Positions 1 to 7,555 of a DNA stretch of 45,575 bases are shown here, piece by piece. The notes beneath the pieces were generated by a model. That model did not search any database. It was given only the letters and a program-made list of their open reading frames with translations, and was not told the origin of the DNA. A program made the position numbers and the translations under genes. Location of the stretch: NCBI GenBank assembly GCA_018648445.1, contig JABGRG010000010.1, forward strand, positions 1 through 45,575. Reading direction: 5' to 3'. This stretch comes from Rhodospirillales bacterium. Its GTDB lineage: Bacteria > Pseudomonadota > Alphaproteobacteria > Rhodospirillales_A > JACZKS01. Positions within the stretch are counted from its first letter, which is position 1, and each line of letters starts with the position of its first letter.

Positions 1-92
1 GGTTAGTCTACGCTCACCGCTTAATTTCTGAGCTGCTGTGAATAATTCAGGCTAGTTCCCCTTCGCTGCACGCCAACCGCACAACGTAAAAA

Positions 93-127
93 CACCGGGT
101 CCTTTTGGGGCCCGGTGCAGTTTTACA
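93..127 (+). terminator. Rho-independent terminator of an upstream gene
   Basis: CACCGGG (93-99) pairs with CCCGGTG (111-117). The stem continues through a T-G wobble and two C-G pairs to a loop of TTTTG (103-107). The hairpin is followed by CAGTTTTA, a weak T-tract, so termination may be partial. It probably ends a gene reading rightward from outside the window. An A-run just before the stem (88-92) could let it also work leftward. Confidence 0.55.
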
Positions 128-167
128 GGGAGGCTGTAATTCTTAGCTCGTCCCGAACGGCGCGCAT

Positions 168-193
168 GTGGGGGGGGTGGAAGGGGGGGGGTG
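168..193 (+). other. Paired G-runs (G8 and G9), possible G-quadruplex
   Basis: A run of eight G (170-177), then TGGAA, then nine G (183-191). Such runs are rare in bacterial DNA. They could fold as a G-quadruplex or vary in length by slippage. They are also a place where read or assembly errors concentrate, so the exact counts should be treated with caution. No gene is interrupted. Confidence 0.4.
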
Positions 194-365
194 CAGCGCC
201 GCCCGGTTCGTTATCTTTCTTTATTCAATGACAATACGGGGAAACGGTCGTTGGCTACATTGGGGTGTCCCCGCAATGTATCGTGGATTTCCCTAATTTC
301 GGTGTGTCCGCATAGGGGTTTTCCCGTATTCCCGCGCCTCCGACATACCGCGCAGACAAGTTCGA

Positions 366-752
366 CTATTCGCGATCGCCGCCACTCCCCGATCCGAATC
401 CCGATCCAGCTTCCAGGTATTCCTTGCGGGGCGGCGCAAACACGTCGATGACGATGGCGCCGTTGGGTCCGGCGACCATGCCGTGAGGAACGTCGCCCGG
501 TGTATGCCAGAAGTCGCCTTTCTTCATGCTGACCTCGGCGTTTCCCAGAATACGTACGGCGTCACCTTCCACCATAAAGCCCCACTGTTCCTGCGGGTGG
601 CTGTGCAAAGGGCTGGACGCGCCGGGTTCAAGCTCGACGACGGAAACCGTCATCTGTTCGCCGCCGAAAACGCGGGCTGATACCCCGTCGGTCAGATGCC
701 GCAAGATACCGTCGGTTTTGTCGTGGACGTTAAAGTGCCATTTTCTGGTCAT
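366..752 (-). CDS. Single-domain cupin protein
   Basis: A 128-residue small beta-barrel protein of the cupin_2 type. The first cupin motif is visible around residues 49-63 (PLHSHPQEQWGFMVEG), supplying two His and a Glu/Gln as likely metal ligands. The second is near GDFWHTPGDVPHGM. The C-terminus is a low-complexity Gly/Ser tail. The ATG at 752 follows a GGAGA ribosome-binding site. It lies divergent from the D-aminoacylase-like gene at 861, so the two may share a control region of about 110 bp. Small cupins bind metals and ligands or act as isomerases and dioxygenases; the substrate cannot be read from sequence. Confidence 0.8.
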   Translation of the reverse strand: MTRKWHFNVHDKTDGILRHLTDGVSARVFGGEQMTVSVVELEPGASSPLHSHPQEQWGFMVEGDAVRILGNAEVSMKKGDFWHTPGDVPHGMVAGPNGAIVIDVFAPPRKEYLEAGSGFGSGSGGDRE

Positions 753-860
753 GGTTTTATCTCCGTGGCGAGCGCGCGATAATTTACCCCGCCTATTCTA
801 GCAGCATCGCGCGGCGACGTGCTATAGAGCGAACCTCGAAATTCAAGGAAGCCAAATCCC

Positions 861-2303
861 ATGAACGAATGCGAACTGATTATTGAAGGCGGCGAGGTCA
901 TTGACGGTGCGGGCGGGCCGCGCTTTTCGGCTGACGTCGCGGTGACCGGCGGGCGTATAGTCGCGACCGGGGATTTGTCCGATTGGCAGGCCGCAGAAAG
1001 GATCGACGCGACCGGTTTGATCGTCGCGCCCGGATTTATCGACGCCCACACCCATGACGACCGCCTTTTGTTTTCCGACCCGTCCATGGCGCCCAAGGCG
1101 AGCCAGGGCGTGACCACCGTGGTCGTCGGCAATTGCGGGGTCAGTCTGGCCCCGTATGTGCCTGCGGGCGATCCGCCGCCGCCGTTGAACCTTTTGGGCG
1201 GACACGACGATTTTTGTTATTCCACGGTTTCCGCCTATGCCGAAGCGTTGGAAAAATCGCCGGCGGCGATCAATGCGGCGGTTCTGGCCGGGCATACGAC
1301 CTTTCGTGCCGCCGTCATGGACGATTTGACCCGGGCGGCGACGCCGGACGAAATCGAGGCCATGGCCGCCCTTCTCGATGAGGCCCTGGCCGCGGGTTGC
1401 GTGGGCTTGAGCACCGGCACCGCGTACCCGGCGGCGGCGGCCGCGCCGACCGAGGAATTGCTTGCCCTGGCCGAGCGGTTGGGTCCGGCGAATGCCGTCT
1501 TTACCACCCATATGCGCAACGAAGCCGATGACGTCATCCCCGCCCTGGAGGAAACACTGGACATCGCGCGGCGCGCGGGCGTGCATGTGGTGATCTCGCA
1601 TCACAAGGTTTGCGGCAAGGAGAATTTTGGCCGGTCGCGTGAAACCCTGGCGGCGATTGAAGCCGCGCGGGCGGAGGGGTTGCAAGTTGATCTGGACACC
1701 TACCCCTATGCGGCGGGGTCCACGGTGTTGCTCAAGGGATTGGCGGAGCGCTCCAAGCGGGTATTGATCACATGGTGTGAGCCGCATCCCGAAATGGGCG
1801 GACGCGATCTGGCCGATATCATGGCCGAGTGGGACATCGACCTGGATGAAGCCATCGAACGGTTAAATCCGGCGGGCGCCGTCTATTTTCAGGCCGACGA
1901 GGGTGACGTTCAACGCATCCTTTCGTATTCGCATACCATGATCGGGTCCGATGGTTTGCCCCACGACGCCCGTCCCCATCCGCGCTTGTGGGGGGCGTTC
2001 GCGCGCGTGCTGGGCCACTATTCGCGCGACCTTGGCCTGTTCTCGCTGGAAGAAGCCGTGCATCGCATGACCGGCATTCCGGCGCGGGTCTTCGGGCTGG
2101 AGGGGCGCGGAACAATCGCTGAGGGGGCGGCTGCCGATGTGGTGGTGTTCGATGCCGCAAGCGTGATTGACCGCTCGACCTATGAGGAATCCGTGCAACA
2201 GGCTGCGGGCATTGCTCTTGTTCTGGTCAACGGTCAGGTTGTCTGGCGCGACGGTGAAGCAACCGGAAACCGGCCCGGCCAATTCATAAAGCGTAAGAAT
2301 TAA
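861..2303 (+). CDS. N-acyl-D-amino-acid deacylase family amidohydrolase
   Basis: A 480-residue amidohydrolase-superfamily enzyme of the D-aminoacylase/dihydroorotase-like branch, which removes the acyl group from N-acyl-D-amino acids or opens related amides in the cytoplasm. The metal motif PGFIDAHTHDD lies near residues 54-64. It is followed by the family's GVTTVVVGNCG segment with its conserved Cys, a later His cluster (SHHK) and a C-terminal IGSDG Asp motif. The length is typical. The start has an AAGGA site. Its stop overlaps the convergent LysE gene by 4 bp. A lone exporter downstream hints that an amino-acid product could be pumped out, but that is inference. Confidence 0.85.
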   Translation: MNECELIIEGGEVIDGAGGPRFSADVAVTGGRIVATGDLSDWQAAERIDATGLIVAPGFIDAHTHDDRLLFSDPSMAPKASQGVTTVVVGNCGVSLAPYVPAGDPPPPLNLLGGHDDFCYSTVSAYAEALEKSPAAINAAVLAGHTTFRAAVMDDLTRAATPDEIEAMAALLDEALAAGCVGLSTGTAYPAAAAAPTEELLALAERLGPANAVFTTHMRNEADDVIPALEETLDIARRAGVHVVISHHKVCGKENFGRSRETLAAIEAARAEGLQVDLDTYPYAAGSTVLLKGLAERSKRVLITWCEPHPEMGGRDLADIMAEWDIDLDEAIERLNPAGAVYFQADEGDVQRILSYSHTMIGSDGLPHDARPHPRLWGAFARVLGHYSRDLGLFSLEEAVHRMTGIPARVFGLEGRGTIAEGAAADVVVFDAASVIDRSTYEESVQQAAGIALVLVNGQVVWRDGEATGNRPGQFIKRKN

Positions 2304-2917
2304 CGCCGGGCGGCGGCCAGCAATATGCCGCCGCCGATCAGAACCCCGCCGGTCAGGCGGCAGCGCAGCTTTGCCGCGCGCGGGCCCTTGAACATGGCCA
2401 TGGCCCAGTCGGCGACGAAGGCGTAGGCGGCGGTCAATCCCCCCGCGATTACCAGATAAACGATGCTGAGAACCGTGAACTGGGGCAGGGGCGGCAGGCT
2501 GGCGTCCAGAAACTGGGGAAAGAAGGCGGCGACGAAGATGATCCCCTTGGGATTGGACAGCGTAACCGCGAAACCTTCGGCAAAGAGCAAGCGCCCGCTG
2601 CGCGTCGGCTGTGTCGCGTCTTCCTGGGCAAGTGCGCCCGCCCGCCAGGCTTGCACACCAATAAACACCAGATAGACAACGCCGCCCCAACGCAAGACCT
2701 CGAACCATTCGGCGGCCAGCACCATCAGAGAACTGATGCCGGTGGCGGCGATCAGCACATGGATCAGGCAGGCCAGACCCGCGCCCAGAACCGTCAGCAT
2801 CGTGCGCCGCGCACCGTGTACCGTGGCGTGGGCGACCGTCAGCATGATGCTGGGGCCGGGAATCAGGATCAAAATGGTCGTGGCCAGCGCGAATGCGGCC
2901 AGGGTCTCGAACGCCAT
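2300..2917 (-). CDS. LysE/RhtB family amino-acid exporter
   Basis: A 205-residue inner-membrane protein with about six hydrophobic segments. The N-terminal LysE-family signature (LIPGPSIMLTVAHATVHG) and the NPKGIIFVAAFFPQF motif place it with confidence. Family members export amino acids or small polar metabolites using the proton gradient. It is the last gene of a leftward run that begins with iolB (4353) and the GyrI-like gene (3472). The last 4 bp overlap the end of the convergent deacylase gene, so neither has its own terminator there. The substrate is not predictable. Confidence 0.88.
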   Translation of the reverse strand: MAFETLAAFALATTILILIPGPSIMLTVAHATVHGARRTMLTVLGAGLACLIHVLIAATGISSLMVLAAEWFEVLRWGGVVYLVFIGVQAWRAGALAQEDATQPTRSGRLLFAEGFAVTLSNPKGIIFVAAFFPQFLDASLPPLPQFTVLSIVYLVIAGGLTAAYAFVADWAMAMFKGPRAAKLRCRLTGGVLIGGGILLAAARR

Positions 2918-2971
2918 GGGGCGGGTGTTCCTTTGGTGTTGTTACAATATCTGAAAAATATGCAGACGCAC

Positions 2972-3472
2972 CTACCCCTTAATCGAAATCCAGATTTCGA
3001 TTTGGGCGTTGTTCAAATTCACGGCGCGTTCGTCATAGACCTCGAAATCGCCGCTATAGGCGCGCTCGCCGCCCAGTTGCTCGGGCGTCATGGCCCAGAT
3101 TTCCTGCCACGCGCTAAAGATGATGGAGGGGATTTCGCCCTTTTCGCTGGTGAAAACCGCATATTTAGCGGGCGGAACCGATGTCGTTCTAAGCCCCACC
3201 GGCATTTTGCTTTCGGGCGAGATTTCGCAGCCCACCATCAGGGTGTAGGCGCCGTCGGCGTCGCTGTCGAAATCCGAATAGAGCCCCAGAACAACACCCG
3301 GGTCGGTCTGTCCGGGGATGTGCCCGGGCAGGCTTTCAAAGCTGAAGCGCTCCCACAGTGCGGGTATGCGGGCTGTAGAGAGGTCCATCTCGGCGGCATT
3401 GGTGGTTCGCAGGTCAATCCCACCCACGGTAAAACCCGGACGCTCAAGTATCTTCGGCGCATTCATCGGCAT
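2972..3472 (-). CDS. GyrI-like/AraC effector-binding domain protein
   Basis: A 166-residue protein made of one GyrI-like small-molecule-binding domain, the fold found as the effector domain of AraC/MerR regulators such as Rob and BmrR. No DNA-binding domain is attached. Supporting segments are the N-terminal ERPGFTVGGIDLRT strand, the central VLGLYSDFDSDADGAYTLMVG and the C-terminal FEVYDERA. The frame is open further upstream into the iolB region, but the ATG at 3472 has an AAAGG site 7 nt away and fits the domain boundary. Stand-alone members bind or hydrolyse xenobiotics. It lies between iolB and lysE on the same strand. Confidence 0.75.
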   Translation of the reverse strand: MPMNAPKILERPGFTVGGIDLRTTNAAEMDLSTARIPALWERFSFESLPGHIPGQTDPGVVLGLYSDFDSDADGAYTLMVGCEISPESKMPVGLRTTSVPPAKYAVFTSEKGEIPSIIFSAWQEIWAMTPEQLGGERAYSGDFEVYDERAVNLNNAQIEIWISIKG

Positions 3473-3540
3473 CGCCCAGCCTTTCGTTGCAGGTCGGGAA
3501 CCGCAGCAATATGACACAAACGCACTGGCGAAAGGAAACC

Positions 3541-4353
3541 TTACTCGTCGGGGCCCTTCGGTGACCAGAATTCCGCGTCGTCGGCCATGGTCCAGGTGTG
3601 TTCCTCGGTGAATTCGGGGACCGTGTAGCGGTTTTGCGGCAAATGATTGATCACCCAGGCGTAGTACATTCCGTAGCCGGGTGCTGAGCATTGGGCGTGA
3701 TCGTTGGGCGGGAAGATCTTCACGGTGTCGAACTGGCGCACGCGCAGCACATTGTCCGCCAGTTCGGCATGGCCGAAGCCGCGCGGGTCGGTAAACCGGT
3801 AATGATAAATCTCGGGCTGCGGATGGTGGTGCGGCGGATAGCTGGACCATCTGCCGGGCATGGTGATGACTTCGCCCAAAACCATTTCGGTGTTGGGATC
3901 GGAATTGGTGTTGTCGAAAATGGTGCGCACGAAACGCAGACAGGTGCCGCCCACCTGTCCCGCGCCGCGGTGTTCATTGGGAACGTCGGTGGGCAAGAAG
4001 ACGCACGGATCGAACGGCTTTTGGTTGTCCACCGTATAAACCGTGAACTCGACATCGCTGTGGCAGGTGAAGCGCACGGTTTCGCGCGTCGCCACATGGA
4101 TGCAGCTTGAACTTTCGTCGAACAGGGATGCGCGTTCGAACTCAACGGTGCGCCCGCCCACTTCGGCGGTGAGCTTGCCGCCCATCAAAAGCCATGCGGT
4201 TTCTGTATCAGCCGTGGTTTCATAGGTTTTGCCAGCGGCGATCTTCAGAACCGCCAGACCGATCCCCGTATCATCCTGGGCTTCGCCAACGCGTGTGATT
4301 TCGGTCAATCCGGGGCCGAAGCCGTCGCGATTTTGGGTCAGATGAAGGGTCAT
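3541..4353 (-). CDS. iolB: 5-deoxy-glucuronate isomerase (IolB)
   Basis: A 270-residue double-cupin enzyme that converts 5-deoxy-D-glucuronate to 2-deoxy-5-keto-D-gluconate in myo-inositol catabolism. The diagnostic IolB segment SSYPPHHHPQPEIYHYRF is intact, as are the C-terminal NDHAQCSAPGYGMYYAWV and the usual length. The open frame extends to 5364, but the ATG at 4353 has an AGGAG site and begins the family N-terminus. No other inositol genes (iolA, C, D, E, G) are in the window, so this is an orphan copy. Beside an SDR and sugar-acid genes it may act on a related uronate. Divergent from the SDR at 4495 with a possible operator between. Confidence 0.9.
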   Translation of the reverse strand: MTLHLTQNRDGFGPGLTEITRVGEAQDDTGIGLAVLKIAAGKTYETTADTETAWLLMGGKLTAEVGGRTVEFERASLFDESSSCIHVATRETVRFTCHSDVEFTVYTVDNQKPFDPCVFLPTDVPNEHRGAGQVGGTCLRFVRTIFDNTNSDPNTEMVLGEVITMPGRWSSYPPHHHPQPEIYHYRFTDPRGFGHAELADNVLRVRQFDTVKIFPPNDHAQCSAPGYGMYYAWVINHLPQNRYTVPEFTEEHTWTMADDAEFWSPKGPDE

Positions 4354-4396
4354 GAGGCGATCTCCTGAGAGTGGCAATGGCTTCGTCGCCAGCAAA

Positions 4397-4440
4397 AAAA
4401 GAATTTTCCAATTGACTATACATTTAGAAATTCTTTTATT
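4397..4440. promoter_or_regulatory. Candidate operator and promoter between iolB and SDR gene
   Basis: AAAAGAATTT (4397-4406) and AAATTCTTTT (4428-4437) form a perfect 10-bp inverted repeat centred at 4417, with a 21-bp spacer. Inside it, TTGACT (4412-4417) and TTTATT (4435-4440) have a 17-bp spacing and could be the -35 and -10 of the rightward SDR gene. The AT-rich block stands out from the surrounding DNA. A repressor or activator controlling both divergent genes is a reasonable inference; no regulator gene is adjacent. Confidence 0.45.
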
Positions 4441-4494
4441 TGCTGTCAATGACATCGATTCCCGAACGGACCGGAAAATGTTGGAGAACGGCAA

Positions 4495-5319
4495 ATGAAC
4501 GACGCACCTGATCGCATCGCACCCACAGTTGATTTCAAGGCCGAGCTTGCGGACATGTTCAACCTCGCCGGCAAGGTCGTTTACATGCCGGGTGGATATG
4601 GCGGCATTGGCGAGGCCTGCGCGTGGGCCTTGTGCATGCACGGGGCCAAGGTCGTGATATCCGGCCGCAACGTTGAGAAGGCGGAAGAGTTGGCGGCGAA
4701 TTTGAGGGACGGGGGCTTTGAAGCCGCCGGTATCGGCGTCGATGTGACAAGTGTCGACGAAATCCGGGCCTCGGTGGATAAGGTTGTCGAGACCTTCGGG
4801 GGGCTTGATATTCTGCTGAACTGCACCGGGCTTCAAATCGAGCAACCCATGCTGGAGGTCACCGAAGAGGCCTTCGATCAGGTATACCAGGTCAACCTCA
4901 AGGCCTCCATGTTCCTGGGGCAGGCGGCAGCCAAACATATGATCGAAACGGGGCGCAAGGGCCGCATCATTCATTTCCTGTCGGTGCGCTCGCAATTGGG
5001 TATTCGCAACCGCGGTTATTCGGCCTACTGCTCGACCAAGGGCGGGCAGGTGATGATGATCAAGCAGCATGCCATGGAGCTTGCGCCGCATGGCATCAAC
5101 GTCAACGGCGTGGCGCCGACCTTCGTCTATACCGAACAGATTCGTCACGTGATGGAGAATCCGGAATTCCGCAAATACCTTTACGAGCGAATTCCCCTGG
5201 GCCGGATTGCCGACCCCAAGGATATCGTCGGACCGGTTACGTTCTTTTGTTCGCCCAGCGCATCGTTCGTTACCGGTCAGACAATGTACGTAGACGGCGG
5301 CATTACCTGCTCTCAGTAG
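4495..5319 (+). CDS. SDR family oxidoreductase, sugar-acid dehydrogenase-like
   Basis: A 274-residue classical short-chain dehydrogenase. The nucleotide motif is a variant, PGGYGGIG, with Pro in place of the usual Thr, near residues 32-39. The catalytic Ser and YCSTK (Tyr/Lys) are present, as is the C-terminal FVTGQTMYVDGG. Closest in style to gluconate 5-dehydrogenase or 2-deoxy-D-gluconate 3-dehydrogenase enzymes that oxidise sugar acids with NAD(P). It has a GGAG site 8 nt before ATG and an N-terminal extension of about 24 residues. Divergent pairing with iolB suggests a shared uronate or inositol-derived substrate. Confidence 0.82.
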   Translation: MNDAPDRIAPTVDFKAELADMFNLAGKVVYMPGGYGGIGEACAWALCMHGAKVVISGRNVEKAEELAANLRDGGFEAAGIGVDVTSVDEIRASVDKVVETFGGLDILLNCTGLQIEQPMLEVTEEAFDQVYQVNLKASMFLGQAAAKHMIETGRKGRIIHFLSVRSQLGIRNRGYSAYCSTKGGQVMMIKQHAMELAPHGINVNGVAPTFVYTEQIRHVMENPEFRKYLYERIPLGRIADPKDIVGPVTFFCSPSASFVTGQTMYVDGGITCSQ

Positions 5320-5543
5320 GTTTCGGGCAGGCCGCGCCCGTCCCAATTTGTCGCGTTTTCCCAAAACATGGGGCTGGACATCATTGCCGGAATCATGGAA
5401 AGGATGGGAAGACGAAGGGTGATGTCACGAGGTGGGCGTCGCATCGGTTTGGCTGTCCCCGAATTTGAGGGAATGGGACGGTTTCCGGTGACAGGCGAAA
5501 TTGACAGAGGCGATCGCGGACATGTCCGGCGGTCGGGATTGTT

Positions 5544-6275
5544 GTGGCCAAAAAAAAACCGATGTTTTTCGCCGAACGGTTAAGGCGCGCTGAACGCTTC
5601 AAGAATGCGACGATCGGCGATGTCATGGAAGAACTGACATCCTTGCGGGCCGATATCCGCAAAGAAATTTCGACCGATATCAAGGATCTTTTGACGAAGA
5701 TCGATATTTCCGCTGGTGCCGATCAGGATGCCGCCGTCGTCGAACGAGTCATGGCGGAGGTGATATCCCTCAACGATCATATCACCGCCACCAAAGAGGA
5801 AATCACGGCTCTAAAAACGGCCGACGAAGCAAATACGTCGATTTCCGCGGCGACCGACGAATTGAGCGAGGTGGTTAAGACCACCGAGGGCGCGGCCAAT
5901 GCCATTTTGGAAAATGCCGAGTCAATCGACGCGCTTGTTGCCGGGTTGCGAACAAAAATACCCGAAGGCGACCCTGACAATATCGAGACGGATGTCGACA
6001 AGCTTGAGTTTATCAGTATGGAATTGCTGACCGCGTGCAGCTTCCAGGATATTACGGGCCAGCGTATCAATAAGGTGGTTAACGCCCTCAACTATATTGA
6101 GGAACGCCTGAGCAAAATGATCGATATCTGGAATATCAAGCAGGGTACCGCTGACAAGCACGCGATGACCTTCGCCGAGGACGATGCGCGCGAAGATAAG
6201 GAAATGATCCACGGCCCCCAATCGGAAGGGGCCGGAGGCATGGATCAGGACGACATCGACAGTATGTTCGACTGA
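5544..6275 (+). CDS. cheZ: CheZ-like chemotaxis protein phosphatase
   Basis: A 243-residue, mostly helical protein of the CheZ family, which dephosphorylates CheY-P and ends the flagellar-switch signal. The active-site helix ACSFQDITGQRINKVV (164-179) supplies the family's Asp (D169) and Gln (Q173). The C-terminus DQDDIDSMFD (234-243) resembles the CheY-binding tail. The central region is rich in Ala, Glu and Thr as expected for a long helical hairpin. I chose the GTG at 5544, followed by a run of nine A; an ATG at 5562 would drop six residues, and neither has a strong ribosome-binding site. No other chemotaxis gene is in the window. Confidence 0.85.
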   Translation: MAKKKPMFFAERLRRAERFKNATIGDVMEELTSLRADIRKEISTDIKDLLTKIDISAGADQDAAVVERVMAEVISLNDHITATKEEITALKTADEANTSISAATDELSEVVKTTEGAANAILENAESIDALVAGLRTKIPEGDPDNIETDVDKLEFISMELLTACSFQDITGQRINKVVNALNYIEERLSKMIDIWNIKQGTADKHAMTFAEDDAREDKEMIHGPQSEGAGGMDQDDIDSMFD

Positions 6276-6276
6276 G

Positions 6277-6331
6277 GAACCTGGCCTGAAAACGGCGGTC
6301 AATAGAACCTAGCCCGAAAACGGCGGTCAAT
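6277..6331. repeat. Tandem 27-bp direct repeat, 28-bp period
   Basis: Two copies (6277-6303 and 6305-6331) differ at only two positions; both begin GAACCT and end CGGCGGTCAAT. The second copy runs into the last codons of the leftward monooxygenase gene. This looks like a recent local duplication at the junction of two convergent genes. Neither copy forms an obvious terminator. Confidence 0.8.
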
Positions 6332-6620
6332 CGTTCGTTACGATCACAAACGTCGCATCGCGGTCTGCCACCATTGGCGTGATGTCTTCGCGCCAGCCCG
6401 GCATGTAGGGCATTTCCTTATGCGCCTCAAGGGCGGCTTCATCCTCGAACAACTCGTACAGAAAGATCAGGTTGCCGCCTTCCTGCGGCACCAGAACGTC
6501 GCAGCGCATGCAGCCTGGTTCACTACGCACGATTCCGGCGTGCCGCTGGGCGCGGGCGATAAAATCGGCGCGAAACTCGGGTTTGCATTCGGCGCGAAAA
6601 ACGATGGCGCGATGGCTCAT
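6327..6620 (-). CDS. Putative quinol monooxygenase (ABM domain)
   Basis: A 97-residue protein with the antibiotic-biosynthesis-monooxygenase ferredoxin-like fold, as in YgiN. Typical features are the ARAQRHAGIVRSEPGCMRCDV helix-strand unit (its EPGC turn is conserved) and the FLYELFEDEAALEAHKEMPY segment. Family members oxidise quinols or act as small dimeric heme or aromatic-binding proteins without a cofactor. It starts 17 nt after the NMT1-like gene and is the last gene of a leftward operon with the CoA transferase. Its stop codon lies inside a tandem repeat. Confidence 0.8.
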   Translation of the reverse strand: MSHRAIVFRAECKPEFRADFIARAQRHAGIVRSEPGCMRCDVLVPQEGGNLIFLYELFEDEAALEAHKEMPYMPGWREDITPMVADRDATFVIVTND

Positions 6621-6637
6621 GGCTTGTCTCTCCTGAT

Positions 6638-7528
6638 TTAAGTGGCGTCCGGCGGCGTGGTGACAACCGCGTCATACGGGAAACGTTGCGAAATGACCCC
6701 AGCGTGCAGGAATACGTCGAGGGCGGTTTCGTAGGCCGCCGGTGAAATTTCGACCTCCGGTGCCCAGCAGCCCAGGCCCTGGTAGGTTTCGATGGTGGCG
6801 GCCAGAACGTCGGGGTCGATGCCCTTGAAGAAATCGGCTTCGGCTTTGGCGATTTCCATGGCTGGGGTTGCATTCACATAAGCACGGGCCTTGCGATAGG
6901 CGCGCATGAAGGCCAATGCGGCATCCGTTCCAAGCCATTCGCGCGAGGCGGTCAGGCTGCTGAACGCGACCGGGCCGATGGCGTCGCCGACTGCGGCCAC
7001 CACGTAACCCAGGCCATCCTTTTCCAACTGTTGCGGCGCCGGACCCTGCAAATGAACGTAGTCGCCTTTTCCGTCACGAAAGGCCTGCTCCATTTCGTCG
7101 GGTTCACCGGCGTTAATGGCGTTCAAGCTGCCATAGGCCAGTCCCTGCTTGTGGGCGGCGTATTTGAACATGGCCAGCGGTTGGCCCAGATGATCTACCA
7201 GAACGTCGCGCCCCTGCATTTTGTTCCAGGCAAAATCCGGGTCCGGTTGGCGCGCCGCGATGAAAAAGCCGTCGCGTTCGTTGATTTGGGAAAAGTGCAT
7301 CAACTCCGGCGTCTCGCCCTTGGCCAGTGGCCCCCAGCTTGCCGACACGGCGATCTGGGCAACGTCGGCGCTGCCGTCGGACAAAGCCTGCCAAGCGGTG
7401 CGGTCGGGGGTCGCCGCTTGGTAGTTTGCCTCAAGCCCTTCGGCGGCAAGAAACCCGCCTGAAATGGTCGAAATCAACGGGCTGTAAAAGGCCGAATGAC
7501 GTGACACGATGATATTGATTTTTGCCAT
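6638..7528 (-). CDS. NMT1/THI5-like ligand-binding protein without signal peptide
   Basis: A 296-residue type-II binding-protein fold related to SsuA/THI5/NMT1 proteins. N-terminal segment FYSPLISTISGGFLAAEGLEANY and the later ADVAQIAVSASWG loop are typical. The start at 7528 is secured by an AGGGAGGA site, and the protein begins directly with a beta-strand: there is no signal peptide and no lipobox. It should therefore stay in the cytoplasm, unlike an ABC transporter binding protein, and no permease or ATPase lies nearby. It sits 27 nt after the CoA transferase and 17 nt before the monooxygenase. It may be an enzyme or sensor; the ligand is unknown. Confidence 0.7.
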   Translation of the reverse strand: MAKINIIVSRHSAFYSPLISTISGGFLAAEGLEANYQAATPDRTAWQALSDGSADVAQIAVSASWGPLAKGETPELMHFSQINERDGFFIAARQPDPDFAWNKMQGRDVLVDHLGQPLAMFKYAAHKQGLAYGSLNAINAGEPDEMEQAFRDGKGDYVHLQGPAPQQLEKDGLGYVVAAVGDAIGPVAFSSLTASREWLGTDAALAFMRAYRKARAYVNATPAMEIAKAEADFFKGIDPDVLAATIETYQGLGCWAPEVEISPAAYETALDVFLHAGVISQRFPYDAVVTTPPDAT

Positions 7529-7555
7529 GATTATGCTTCCTCCCTGAGCGCCAGT

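Larger units (their letters stand above)
1..365. other. Non-coding stretch with a terminator hairpin and G-runs
   Basis: I see no convincing gene here. The stretch holds a terminator-like hairpin (93-117) and two long G-runs (170-177 and 183-191). It also holds an imperfect palindrome around 259-278, CATTGGGG followed by TGT and CCCCGCAATG. The hairpin probably closes a gene lying to the left of the window. An open frame from 191 runs into the antisense of the cupin gene and has no protein-like character. Confidence 0.5.

Noticed and set aside
3473..3850. N-terminal extension of the GyrI-like protein into iolB
   Set aside because: The extension is antisense-like Arg/Pro-rich sequence overlapping iolB; the ATG at 3472 has a proper ribosome-binding site and matches the domain start.
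5368..5583. Open frame of 71 codons before and overlapping cheZ
   Set aside because: It overlaps the CheZ start in another frame, has a low-complexity Arg/Gly-rich translation and no ribosome-binding site or family pattern.
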